Shown here: one piece after another, positions 56,801-64,000 of the stretch
Numbering within the stretch: position 1 is the first letter of the stretch
Layout of the letters: every line of letters starts with the position of its first letter
NCBI GenBank assembly: GCA_016794985.1
Contig: JAEUIQ010000101.1
Span: 47,013 to 111,012 of the forward strand
DNA: 64,000 nucleotides
Direction: 5' to 3'
Source: Planctomycetaceae bacterium
Lineage (GTDB): Bacteria; Planctomycetota; Planctomycetia; Pirellulales; Pirellulaceae
Notes under the pieces: model-generated
The model's database searches: none
Told to the model about the DNA's origin: nothing
What the model saw: the letters and a program-made list of their open reading frames with translations, nothing else
Translations under genes and position numbers: made by a program

Positions 56801-58302
56801 AAGCATTGCTGCGGGGACTGAGAGACGAGCACCCTCAAGTTCGTCGTCATGCGGTAAGATTGGCCGAAGAATGGGGCGTGACCAACGACCCTGACGGGGC
56901 GGTGTTGCAGGCTTTGATCTCGATGGTCGATGACTTGGACGAAGAAGTTCGGTACCAGTTGGCATTCTCGTTGGGACGTGTTCCCGCAATGGACCCGGAC
57001 ATGGTCACGCCGACGCTCGCACGGTTGTGTCGCTACGATAGGCATCAAGCTTGGTTGCAAACCGCCATTCAGAGTTCAGCAGTTGGGCGGAGCGACAAGC
57101 TGCTATTGGCGATCCTAGCCGAATCGCCAACCGAACCGTGGCCCGCGACGTGGTTGAGTGCACTGATTCGGCAACTATTGGCGGAAGGATCGACCGAAGC
57201 GATGTCGTCTTTACTCGCAGAATGCCAAAGTAGGCCGAATTTGCACGGAAATCCACGCTTGTTGGCGATTGCCAAACCGATCTGGTCGGCCTTGCTTCTG
57301 CGAGAGACCGCGAGCAGTCGGCCGGGTGCAACCATTGGGCAGTTGGATCGCGAAACCACAGAGAAGTGGATTGCCAGTCTAGAGGCGTCCGCAATCGCAA
57401 ATGTGCGCTATTGTGTCGAACGCGTGGCTCGCGGTGAAGTTGATTCGCTCCCATCATTGGAGCCCGCGTTTTCGTTGCTCTCGAATGTTGAACCGGAGGC
57501 CGTGCGTCGCTTGGTATTGCCTTGGCTCCATCCCCAATATCCTTCAGAAGTGCAGATGCTGGTGGTGCGAACTTTGGCGACAGATCGATCACCCGAGATC
57601 GTGCAGCATTACTTGGCTGTTTGGTTATCACTGAGCCCACCAGTTCGTTCTGCGGTGATCGAGGCCATGTTTTCAGATGCTGGTTACATTGATGCGGTTT
57701 TCGCGGCCGTTCAGCGCGGAGATTTTTCGGCGCGTGATCTGCCTCGGGACCGCTTGGAAAACGTGCTCCGACGCGGTACTCCCGAACAACAAAGTGCGGC
57801 CCAAAAGTTGTTGCATGAATGGACCAATCAAGATCGAAGTAGATTGCTCGTCCAGTATCGGGAAGGACTGACGACCGGAGGCAATTTGGAAAACGGACGT
57901 CAGTTGTTTCGTCAACATTGTGCTGGTTGCCACCAGTTGGAAGGCCATGGTTCGACGTTGGGGCCTTCGCTCGCCGGATTAGCACATAAGGGAATCGATT
58001 TTATCCTGGCCAACGTGTTGGATCCAAACTTGGAGGTCAACCCGCAATACTTCAACTACGTTGCATTGCACCAAGATGGTCGCACGATCACGGGCGCGGT
58101 AGTGGAGGAGAATGCGACTAGTCTTACTCTCCAACGGGCCGATAATGTTCGAGACTCATTATTGAGGTCCGAGATTCAAGAACTGAAGAGCACCGGAAAA
58201 TCAATCATGCCGGAGGGGTTGGACCGTTCGATTAGCCCTGCTCAGATGAATGACTTGCTGAGATATCTCTTGGAAGTGGCACCCGCCCAGACACCCAACT
58301 AA
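53809..58302 (+). CDS. Giant exported ceramidase-like / PVC-type haem CxxCH fusion protein
   Basis: 1497 residues. After a Thr/Ser-rich N-terminus and a hydrophobic export segment (about residues 38-56), residues 70-500 resemble neutral ceramidase-type proteins (VHTLHQHDAPRFD, CHPQSYY, NGAGGNLG, GDYAPGYIGTAIAYEQGGYE). Residues 520-920 form a beta-propeller of the PVC-type dehydrogenase kind (DRLSRIVRLRDLNDDGVYDE, then DTDGDGQVDQKD). HEAT-like repeats span about 920-1340. The C-terminus is a c-type cytochrome with CAGCH at 1371-1375 and a distal IMPEGL Met. It probably acts in the periplasm. Its substrate is unknown. Confidence 0.83.
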   Translation: MYRLRYRRPDATMSYPTTSDATTSVATTSDPTKFHCARILVPWVLIACVFICPSVKAQPDRSDDGRPTAVSDVRLATFDIDATPEVGMMMAYDPVRRVDELGLRCRGIVLLGSGQPIVLCAIDWIGIGNEGHDLFREVLAQAAGTIPSRVAVHTLHQHDAPRFDASAEQLLIEAGVSDLGSFQSALARDVLRRLSVAVQRSLANPKPVTDFGYGVAEVKEVASNRRILGTDGKVRATRYTATRDPALRAEPEGVIDPQLTSLAFYNGAEPLAILTYYACHPQSYYRTGVPSPDFPGIARFMHGQDVPSALHVHFNGAGGNLGAGKYNDGSPENRLILAGRVADGMRMALRNNSRMPLSSAMIDWLVEPVHLPVSDHLDPVVMRRSLSEWKTTDFFGSPDRLAFWLRAQSGQPVELSCLSIGPVRVLHMPGELFVEYQLAAKALRPDLTIAMAAYGDYAPGYIGTAIAYEQGGYETEPRSSNVGPGVEAVLTDALKKLLLPETTPPDYQSQLPRIAPVEPAHAEATFELADAFTMQLTAAEPLVTSPVAMQWDEQGDLYVCEMRGYSEHREDRLSRIVRLRDLNDDGVYDESKVFVDQLYWPTALFPYAGGLYVVDAPHVWYFRDTDGDGQVDQKDLVLTGLGTNNVQGLANSFRWGLDNRIHLACSSNGGQVFRPSAGSPSAVELRGRDLAINPRDGSFELTTGAAQHGMAFDDWGHKFVCSNSDHLQQVLYEDRYLTRNPHVLAAPGRVSIAVDGPQAEVFRISPVEPWRILRTRLRVTGVVSGLIEGGGRAAGYFTSATGINIYRGDAYPAEWRDASGESAMAIIGDVGGNLVHRKRIHRDGLMFTGRRIDSQREWIASRDNWFRPAQFENAPDGTLHVIDVYREVIEHPQSLPPDIKQHLDLNSGRDRGRLYRILPVGFQHRPTPQLRHSSSEHLVSLLAHPNAWHREAAARLLYERQDPAVRKSLEAMVHGSTSALGRLHALCTLAGQGALSVEALLRGLRDEHPQVRRHAVRLAEEWGVTNDPDGAVLQALISMVDDLDEEVRYQLAFSLGRVPAMDPDMVTPTLARLCRYDRHQAWLQTAIQSSAVGRSDKLLLAILAESPTEPWPATWLSALIRQLLAEGSTEAMSSLLAECQSRPNLHGNPRLLAIAKPIWSALLLRETASSRPGATIGQLDRETTEKWIASLEASAIANVRYCVERVARGEVDSLPSLEPAFSLLSNVEPEAVRRLVLPWLHPQYPSEVQMLVVRTLATDRSPEIVQHYLAVWLSLSPPVRSAVIEAMFSDAGYIDAVFAAVQRGDFSARDLPRDRLENVLRRGTPEQQSAAQKLLHEWTNQDRSRLLVQYREGLTTGGNLENGRQLFRQHCAGCHQLEGHGSTLGPSLAGLAHKGIDFILANVLDPNLEVNPQYFNYVALHQDGRTITGAVVEENATSLTLQRADNVRDSLLRSEIQELKSTGKSIMPEGLDRSISPAQMNDLLRYLLEVAPAQTPN
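53840..53914 (+). repeat. 15-bp in-frame tandem repeat at the start of the giant fusion gene
   Basis: Five degenerate 15-bp units (53840-53854, 53855-53869, 53870-53884, 53885-53899 and 53900-53914), each starting C(A/T)ACGA. If translated they code for TTS-type five-residue repeats ahead of the export signal. They could instead lie in the leader if a later start is used. Confidence 0.75.
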
Positions 58303-58614
58303 CGTTACCGTCGATCTCCCTGGTGCGTGGGCCTCTGTTGCTGGAGTTTGTTGAATGAAAAGTAGTTCCATGCCGAAGAGGTACGCTCCGTATCCCGTCT
58401 GCCGATCCTCTGAAATCGAGTGTATGCGGTGGCCCAAGGCAGAGGGACGGTCCCTACCGTTGTTGTTCATGGATCAATACGGCGAGAGGACTGGAAGCCG
58501 GTTGGCATGACCAAGACAATATGCAACCTTGGTGTTGACCCGAGCGGTTTGGCCTATTTACTGCCCAGGGCTTATTTACGAAATTCCGGCGGGGACGTAA
58601 CATAACCGACGCTC
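58303..58614. other. Intergenic region upstream of methyltransferase
   Basis: 312 bases with no gene. It contains a short palindrome (AGGGAC-G-GTCCCT near 58450). No terminator or strong promoter was recognised. Confidence 0.4.
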
Positions 58615-59583
58615 GTGACGGACGCGGGCAGCCCATGGTTGGGCAACTTCCTCACTGAAAAAATCGGTATTCCCTTGACGAAATCTGGCTCCAAATCAAC
58701 CGGCTCCCGAGCGACTTCCAAGAAACTAAAGCAGACCAAGCCAAGCAGTAAGAAATTGGTCGGCAAAAGCGCGGCAGCGGTGGCGACCAAGAAGCCCAAG
58801 ACGGTTCGCTTGCCCGGACACATTTATGACTATCCAAAGTACTATGATTTGATCTTTGGTTCCGATTGCCAGGCGGAAATGGACTTTCTGCAAGACTGTT
58901 TCGCTTGTTTTGCAGATCGTAAAGTGAAAAAAGTCTTCGAGCCTGCGTGTGGGACTGGCCGATTGATGGTTCGTTTTGCAAAACTAGGGTATCAGATTTC
59001 TGGCAACGACTTGAATGAGAAAGCGATTGATTTCTGCAATCGACGCTTGGAGAAGTATGGTTTTCCACCTTCGGCGGTGGTGGCGGACATGTGTGACTTT
59101 CAGTTGAAGAAGCCGGTCGATGCGGCTTTTAACACGATCAATAGTTTCAGGCACTTGGAGAAACCGGAATTGGCCGCCGCCCATATGCGGTGCATGGCCG
59201 ATGCGGTAGCGCCTGGCGGATTGTATGTTTTGGGTCTCCACCTGTCGCCGGCGACGGATGCGGACGTTGTCGAAGAAACTTGGACTGCGGCACGCGGCAA
59301 TTTGAAAATTCGGAGCAAGATGTGGTTGGTCGATCGTTTGCCTGCGCAGCGACTCGAAACCTATCGCATGAAGTACGACGTTACCAAGCCGAACGGTCGC
59401 GAGGTTCTCGAAGACCAGTTCAACTTCCTGACGTACGATGTCAAGCAAGTATTGGCGTTGATCGCCAGTGAGCCTCGTTGGGAAATCGCGGCAGTTTTCG
59501 ACTTTGCTTACGATATTCAAACCCCAATTGTGTTGGACGAAAAAACGGAAGACGTAGTGTTTGTCTTGCGTCGCACCAAATAA
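58615..59583 (+). CDS. Class I SAM-dependent methyltransferase
   Basis: 322 residues if translated from GTG 58615; a TTG at 58675 is also possible. A Lys/Ser-rich N-terminal extension (about 60 residues) precedes the Rossmann domain. The AdoMet motif VFEPACGTGRLMVRFAKLG is present, with ISGNDLNEKAIDFC next and GGLYVLGLHL later. The substrate is unknown. It lies upstream of glyA, with hairpins between. Confidence 0.85.
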   Translation: MTDAGSPWLGNFLTEKIGIPLTKSGSKSTGSRATSKKLKQTKPSSKKLVGKSAAAVATKKPKTVRLPGHIYDYPKYYDLIFGSDCQAEMDFLQDCFACFADRKVKKVFEPACGTGRLMVRFAKLGYQISGNDLNEKAIDFCNRRLEKYGFPPSAVVADMCDFQLKKPVDAAFNTINSFRHLEKPELAAAHMRCMADAVAPGGLYVLGLHLSPATDADVVEETWTAARGNLKIRSKMWLVDRLPAQRLETYRMKYDVTKPNGREVLEDQFNFLTYDVKQVLALIASEPRWEIAAVFDFAYDIQTPIVLDEKTEDVVFVLRRTK

Positions 59584-59613
59584 GCCCGCGCTCGTTCCAC
59601 GGTCGTGGTATGC

Positions 59614-59658
59614 CGCGACCTGGTCGCGCGGAATTGAAGCGGTGGCGAATTGCCACCG
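59614..59658 (+). other. Paired hairpins upstream of glyA
   Basis: A 6-bp hairpin CGCGAC/GTCGCG (59614-59628) is followed by a 7-bp hairpin CGGTGGC/GCCACCG (59640-59658) with a five-base loop. Neither has a T run. They may be weak terminators of the methyltransferase gene or leader structures of glyA. Confidence 0.35.
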
Positions 59659-59721
59659 TTCCGAATCCTGTGCCGCCGCAACTTTGGAGCACACAATAAC
59701 TCGCAAAAGGAACGGACCATC

Positions 59722-60987
59722 ATGAGTATCTTGGCCCAAGAAGATCCAGTGTTGTCGCAGGCCATTCGAGCAGAAGCTCAGCGCCAACGCGAAGGCTTCG
59801 AGATGATCGCGAGTGAGAACTACACGAGTGCCGCGGTCATGGAGGCCGTCGGTAGCGTGTTGACGAACAAGTACGCGGAAGGGTACCCCGGCAAGCGGTA
59901 TTATGGCGGCTGCGAACATGTCGACACGGTCGAACAGTTGGCGATCGATCGTGCCAAGGCCTTGTTTGGGGCCGAGCATGCCAACGTGCAGCCTCATTCC
60001 GGTTCGCAGGCCAACCAAGCTGTCTACTTCACCCTGTTGAAACCGGGCGATACCGTGCTGGGATTGGACCTGGCACATGGTGGACACTTGACGCACGGAA
60101 TGAAGCTAAATGCATCGGGCCAGCTCTACAACTTTGTTCATTATGGCGTCAATCCGAAAGACTCGCGGATCGATTTTGATCAAGTTGCCCGTTTGGCAGC
60201 CGAACATCGGCCGAAGCTGATTGTCGCCGGTGCCAGTGCCTATCCCCGCGAAATCCCCCACGATCGATTTGCGGAAATCGCCCGGGGCGTCGGGGCCAAG
60301 TTGATGGTGGATATGGCACATTATGCCGGTTTGGTGGCCGCTGGTTTGCACCACAATCCGGTCGGTGTCGCCGACTTTGTCACAACCACGACGCATAAGA
60401 CGTTGCGTGGGCCGCGCGGCGGCTTGATCCTTTGCCGTACCGAAGATGAAAAACTTCTCAATCGCAGTGTGTTTCCTGGCCTCCAAGGGGGGCCATTGAT
60501 GCATGTGATCGCCGGAAAAGCCGTTTGTTTCCGCGAAGCGCTCAGTCCCGACTTTGTCCAGTACCAAACGCAAGTCGTGGCGAACGCCAAAACCTTGGCC
60601 GAGGCCTTGCAAAGTGGCGGTTTGAAGATTGTGAGCGGTGGTACGGATAATCATTTGCTTCTTGTGGACGTCACCCCACTCGGGATCGGGGGCAAGATCG
60701 CCGAAGCGACTTTGGATCATTGCGGCATCACGGTCAATATGAACATGATTCCATTTGATCAGCGACGTCCGGTCGACCCAAGTGGCGTTCGCATCGGGAC
60801 TCCAGCACTGACGACTCGCGGGATGGGACCGGATGAAATGAAGACAATCGCGAACTGGATTCTCCAAGCACTCCGTCACCATGAAGATCCCGCAAAGCTC
60901 GAATCGGTTCGTCGTGATGTGGTTGCCTTGGCCGGACAATTTCCAGTCCCCGCCGACCGCGTCGCGTTGGACTCGCTGAGCAATTAG
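59722..60987 (+). CDS. glyA: Serine hydroxymethyltransferase
   Basis: A 421-residue PLP enzyme that interconverts serine and glycine with tetrahydrofolate. It has the normal N-terminus (EMIASENYTSAAVMEAVGSVLTNKYAEGYPGKRYYGGCEHVD), the PLP lysine in TTTHKTLRGPRGG, and GVRIGTPALTTRGM. I chose the ATG at 59722, behind AAAGGAACGG, over the longer frame to 59650. Its stop codon lies within the first unit of the 17-bp tandem repeat array that follows. Confidence 0.96.
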   Translation: MSILAQEDPVLSQAIRAEAQRQREGFEMIASENYTSAAVMEAVGSVLTNKYAEGYPGKRYYGGCEHVDTVEQLAIDRAKALFGAEHANVQPHSGSQANQAVYFTLLKPGDTVLGLDLAHGGHLTHGMKLNASGQLYNFVHYGVNPKDSRIDFDQVARLAAEHRPKLIVAGASAYPREIPHDRFAEIARGVGAKLMVDMAHYAGLVAAGLHHNPVGVADFVTTTTHKTLRGPRGGLILCRTEDEKLLNRSVFPGLQGGPLMHVIAGKAVCFREALSPDFVQYQTQVVANAKTLAEALQSGGLKIVSGGTDNHLLLVDVTPLGIGGKIAEATLDHCGITVNMNMIPFDQRRPVDPSGVRIGTPALTTRGMGPDEMKTIANWILQALRHHEDPAKLESVRRDVVALAGQFPVPADRVALDSLSN

Positions 60988-61094
60988 TCTGACTGAGCAA
61001 TTAGTCTAACTGAGCAATTTGCTGGGCTGCGTCGTTAGTCTGCCCGAGTAGTTGGCGTGGCTGATCAACTAGTCTTGCTTCGTAGTTGGTATCG
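60976..61094 (+). repeat. 17-bp degenerate tandem repeat array at the end of glyA
   Basis: Seven adjacent 17-bp units begin at 60976, 60993, 61010, 61027, 61044, 61061 and 61078. The first two are CTGAGCAATTAGTCTGA and CTGAGCAATTAGTCTAA; later ones diverge. The glyA stop codon (TAG) is part of unit 1. There are no spacers, so it is not a CRISPR array. Confidence 0.85.
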
Positions 61095-61106
61095 GAGCAT
61101 CTTGGT

Positions 61107-61925
61107 TCACGGTCGGAGCAACGGTTTACTGAGATAGTTTTCGGGAATCGTGATGATGGGGTCTGGCAACTGGACCTGATTTCGGCGCCGCGCTACGACG
61201 CGATAGTATCCCATGCAGCGACCTTGGTCGGCTTCCAGCGTAGTAATTTCCAATTGATTATCGGGTGCAATCTGTTTGTGCCACTCCAGCCAATACTTCC
61301 AGCCTTCAGGCATTAGGTCGGCCCTTTCGATGCCGACAATCCCGGTCTTCTCCCAATGTCGTCGCCACCAACGCGGCGAGTGCATGCTCCACATGGCGGG
61401 TTCCGCTTCCAAGAGTTCGGCCAGGTGAGGAGGCGTTTCATCGTCGAATTCGTCGACAAACCCGGCACACGAAATGCCGAGCACGCCATCAGGTTTTAGG
61501 TACCGTGCCAAGTAGCTTAAATAGTGATCGTCAGTGCCGAAATATGCGAAGGCGTCAATCGAGATAATGGCATCAAAAAATTCGGTGGCGAATGGCAGAT
61601 TGCGGGCATCCGCGCGAATTGGAAAAACTAGGCTCTCGAGACCGGCGTCATGAATTCGTCGCGAGTTTTCCTGCGGGCTGAACCAAAGGTCCGTGGCCCA
61701 GGTCGTCACGCCGAACTCACGTGCAAAAAAAATGGACGACATGGCGCGACCGCATCCTAAATCCAATACCCGCATTCCTGGCTTGAGATCCATGATTGAA
61801 GTTAGCCATTCGGTTAGCCAGAGAGAATTGGCACCCCCACTGCCACTGGCCAAAACCCATTCGGGGTTGTAGGCATTGGAACGCGGAAATTGGGTTGCGT
61901 GCAGCACCGGTTCATTGAATTTCAT
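61107..61925 (-). CDS. SAM-dependent methyltransferase
   Basis: 272 residues. The AdoMet-binding motif is MRVLDLGCGRAMSSIFFAREFGVTTWATDLWF, followed by FPIRADARNLPFATEFFDAIISIDAFAYFG and the post-motif YLARYLKPDGVLGIS. It resembles the UbiE/methyltransferase-11 type acting on small molecules. The ATG is at 61925, and the gene converges on the repeat array after glyA. Substrate unknown. Confidence 0.88.
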   Translation of the reverse strand: MKFNEPVLHATQFPRSNAYNPEWVLASGSGGANSLWLTEWLTSIMDLKPGMRVLDLGCGRAMSSIFFAREFGVTTWATDLWFSPQENSRRIHDAGLESLVFPIRADARNLPFATEFFDAIISIDAFAYFGTDDHYLSYLARYLKPDGVLGISCAGFVDEFDDETPPHLAELLEAEPAMWSMHSPRWWRRHWEKTGIVGIERADLMPEGWKYWLEWHKQIAPDNQLEITTLEADQGRCMGYYRVVARRRNQVQLPDPIITIPENYLSKPLLRP

Positions 61926-62191
61926 GAGTTCTCTTTTCGAAGTCGTCTAAAGCTGCGATTCAAAACCGCCGCCCGGCGGTTGCGCGACATTAGAATTGTT
62001 CCAAAACAAGTTTCACAACGCGAAGACAAGCCCGCGCAGCCAGAACGAGCGTTCCCCGCGTCGTTCCGTAGCGTTATCGTCCGCGATGCATTATGGCATG
62101 ACAAGCTCAAAACGGCTACGCTGTAGCCAGCCTCGATTCAATTCGGGATAAAAGTAGAATTCGTTCGCAGGACCACTTGCAGATTAATGCC

Positions 62192-63028
62192 ATGAAAAAT
62201 CGTCGTTCCATCGACTCAAGCTGTTGGAAGTGTTGTACGGTCCTCTTGACCATCTTCGGCTTAAGTGTCATTGTCGGTTGCGAGTCGAAACCACGACTAG
62301 CTGATGACATAAACTCGGCAGTCACCGTCGCCAGTCCTAGTTCAAATCAAGAGCGAAAATCGCGATTCCAATCCAAGTCGCCGACCCTAGATGATGCCGA
62401 TCTTCGCGTCTTGTTCGTGGGAAATAGCCATACTCAATGGCACGAACTGCCGGGGCTGGTCGCGGACTTGATCGAGTTCCGCCGCCCAAACACCCAGACG
62501 GCCACCGAGTCGATCGGGGTCGCGTTCTTGGATCAAGTCGAAACCATGCCTCACGTGCATGATCGTTTAAACGAAGTTCGCTGGGATCATGTTGTTTTGC
62601 AAGCTCAAAAGATAAGCGCCAGCGGTCGCTTTGAACACTCGACGACTGAGGGGATAGAGCTCGCGAAACTCGCCATCGAATCTGGGGCCAAAGTACATTT
62701 CTTTGCGGAATGGGGAATACAAGGGGACGCCAATAATGCCAACCATACGGATGGTATCTATCGAAAAATGGCGGAGGAATCGCAAGCGAAGTTGATTCCG
62801 GTGACTCTCGTTTGGTCGCGCGCTCTAGTCCGATCCCCAGGTTTATCGCTGTACCATAAGGACGGCAATCATCAGTCTCGGCTGGGGGCCAGTCTCACTG
62901 CTTTGGCGATCGCGACTCACATACTGGATGAATCGCCGGAGTTGTTTTCTGAATACAAAGACCCAGTTGCCACCGAATCGCAATGGGCTGTGTTCTGCGA
63001 GGCCGTCCTACACACGCGCAAGCCGTAG
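62192..63028 (+). CDS. SGNH-hydrolase-like lipoprotein
   Basis: 278 residues starting at ATG 62192. A lipoprotein signal is seen (hydrophobic stretch ending IVGCES, with Cys as the acylation site). The body starts LRVLFVGNSHTQWHELPGLVADL, where GNSH is the SGNH block I Ser, and ends with HKDGNHQSRLGASLTALAIATHIL, in which the Asp and His of block V fit DGNH. It is possibly an esterase or deacetylase on the outer membrane or periplasm. Substrate unknown. Confidence 0.78.
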   Translation: MKNRRSIDSSCWKCCTVLLTIFGLSVIVGCESKPRLADDINSAVTVASPSSNQERKSRFQSKSPTLDDADLRVLFVGNSHTQWHELPGLVADLIEFRRPNTQTATESIGVAFLDQVETMPHVHDRLNEVRWDHVVLQAQKISASGRFEHSTTEGIELAKLAIESGAKVHFFAEWGIQGDANNANHTDGIYRKMAEESQAKLIPVTLVWSRALVRSPGLSLYHKDGNHQSRLGASLTALAIATHILDESPELFSEYKDPVATESQWAVFCEAVLHTRKP

Positions 63029-63188
63029 CTTGAGGTGCAAGTCAACACTCGGTGCGCGGTTCACCCATCGCCCATGGTGCCAGCCATCTTTAACCGGGAG
63101 CAGGGTCACTGTATTGGGCACTCGAAGCCTTCAAACGACTCTTGCCAGACAATTCCTTTCATAAAGACTTTAAGTGTGTGCCTTGGGA

Positions 63189-63572
63189 ATGAAACCTGAA
63201 ACTTGGGGCCTATTTCCTTGGTTCCCTGAATCAAGTGAAGGGCTCGTTCACGCTGAAGATATCGTCACTGTAAAACGGCTTATGCCGTATGGAAAAGTAT
63301 TCCAACGAACGGAAACTTCGGGGGTTTTTGACATATTTACTTACGGGGATGTGACGTTTCGAGGAAAACGCGAATTCTTCAAGACCGTACGACCACCCAA
63401 TAAGCAAATTGGTGATCGAGTTTTCATTTCCTCGAACGGAGAGCGAGTTCAAGGGGTAATTATTGAAATCATGTGGCACTTTGAAAAGAATTCGCCTTTC
63501 TATATCTTGGCAATCGAAGGAAAAAGGAAATCCAAACGCTACTGGGAGTCTGACTTTCTAAACGTCGATTGA
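63189..63572 (+). CDS. Hypothetical protein (127 residues)
   Basis: Starts MKPETWGLFPWFPESSEGLVHAEDI at ATG 63189; a GTG at 63174 is also possible. It has a mixed alpha/beta look with an aromatic N-terminus (WGLFPWFP) and a basic C-terminus. I do not recognise the family with confidence; DUF6960-type proteins share a similar start. No partner gene is evident. Nothing suggests secretion. Confidence 0.6.
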   Translation: MKPETWGLFPWFPESSEGLVHAEDIVTVKRLMPYGKVFQRTETSGVFDIFTYGDVTFRGKREFFKTVRPPNKQIGDRVFISSNGERVQGVIIEIMWHFEKNSPFYILAIEGKRKSKRYWESDFLNVD

Positions 63573-64000
63573 GGAGCGTGTCAACGAGCCGTCTGTGAAC
63601 CCGAAACTTTACGAAGTTAGCGGAACCAAACCGTTACGATTTCTTTCTCCTTCTCGATTCTAACATCAGCGAGTTGGGGGCCGTTTCGATGGAGTGCAGC
63701 GGAATCGAAACGGCCCCCAAATCACGCGCGGATTGTCAGCCGGTCCTGGTGGCTTCCGACCCGCCGTTCGTCGCGGTCGACGCTGAGCGTCCCAAGCTTG
63801 CCTAGGATACTGAGCACAGTTGCCACCGTTGGCTTTATGCAAACGGGGCGATGACTGGCCAGCTACCTCAGGGAGCTCAAGGATTTAAAGGCCGTAGCAT
63901 TAACTGTGCTTCAGACACTTCTGCAAGTAGGCCGATCGGTATTAATCTTGGGTACGGAGCAACCGAGCTGGCGAGTGTGAACCGTTGCGGTCTCGGTGGG
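63573..64000. other. Terminal non-coding stretch
   Basis: 428 bases without a supported gene. It holds a perfect inverted repeat at 63674-63720. The remaining bases show nothing recognisable, and the window ends inside this stretch. Confidence 0.5.
63674..63720. repeat. Perfect 17-bp inverted repeat
   Basis: TTGGGGGCCGTTTCGAT (63674-63690) and its exact complement (63704-63720) are separated by 13 bases. There is no T run, so it is not a standard terminator. It could be a mobile-element end, a protein-binding site or a RNA structure. Confidence 0.8.

Noticed and set aside
60976..61094. CRISPR array
   Set aside because: The 17-bp units touch each other with no unique spacers and the first overlaps the glyA coding region.

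Overview
The window looks like a chromosomal segment of a planctomycete (Planctomycetota, probably Pirellulales). The reasons are a giant secreted protein that ends in a PVC-type haem-binding CxxCH cytochrome module, an SLA1-homology-like secreted protein, a protein of the tetrahydromethanopterin-linked C1 type outside any methanogen context, several groEL paralogues, and many long TPR or HEAT repeat proteins. No rRNA, tRNA, CRISPR array, insertion sequence or prophage gene was found. Most genes are housekeeping. Base composition looks moderately GC-rich by eye (not computed), with a visibly more AT-rich stretch at about 39.8-43.1 kb.

Layout. 0-2.6 kb: groES1-groEL1 behind a sigma-54-type promoter, closed by a strong terminator. 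3-16.7 kb: a haem-motif secreted protein, a WYL regulator downstream of leuB, 4-hydroxyphenylpyruvate dioxygenase, a YkgJ-type cysteine-cluster protein, a 1.2k-residue TPR protein and a full-length 5-oxoprolinase-like HyuA-HyuB fusion. 17-26.4 kb: a second sigma-54-type promoter, then groEL2, groES2, groEL3, a terminator, dnaJ, grpE, fmdB-like, yacG, a membrane protein and gltX. 26.4-31.7 kb (minus strand): aspS, a UVR-motif protein, a TIGR01777-type epimerase and an MfnF-like protein, plus a small membrane protein. 32-38.8 kb: a long and a short NfeD protein, guaB, and a proline/glutamine-rich secreted protein.

39-43.1 kb is the most unusual part. A sigma-70-type promoter sits just after a terminator and leads into five tightly packed or overlapping genes: a TIM-barrel sugar isomerase-like protein, a soluble GAF-GAF histidine kinase, a stand-alone receiver protein, an unrecognised 168-residue protein, and a soluble retropepsin-like aspartic protease. 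A candidate terminator closes the set. I propose this as a phosphorelay-controlled proteolysis or stress/defence cassette. The function is inferred, not shown.

43.2-50.7 kb: a Zn/Mn-type ABC importer (ATPase and two permeases, each permease carrying a DtxR/MntR-like C-terminal domain), a DUF2891-like protein, a ZIP transporter, fdhD and a cysteine-rich PSP1-type protein. 51-64 kb: aconitase, a 1497-residue ceramidase-like/beta-propeller/HEAT/cytochrome fusion, two methyltransferases, glyA (its stop codon lies inside a 17-bp tandem repeat array), an SGNH-type lipoprotein, a small hypothetical protein, and a terminal non-coding stretch with a perfect 17-bp inverted repeat.

How the genes work together. 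The chaperone block supplies two co-chaperonins, three chaperonins and DnaJ/GrpE. The sigma-54-type elements in front of both groE loci suggest shared, activator-dependent control. The minus-strand aspS cluster and the plus-strand dnaJ-gltX cluster each look like one operon.
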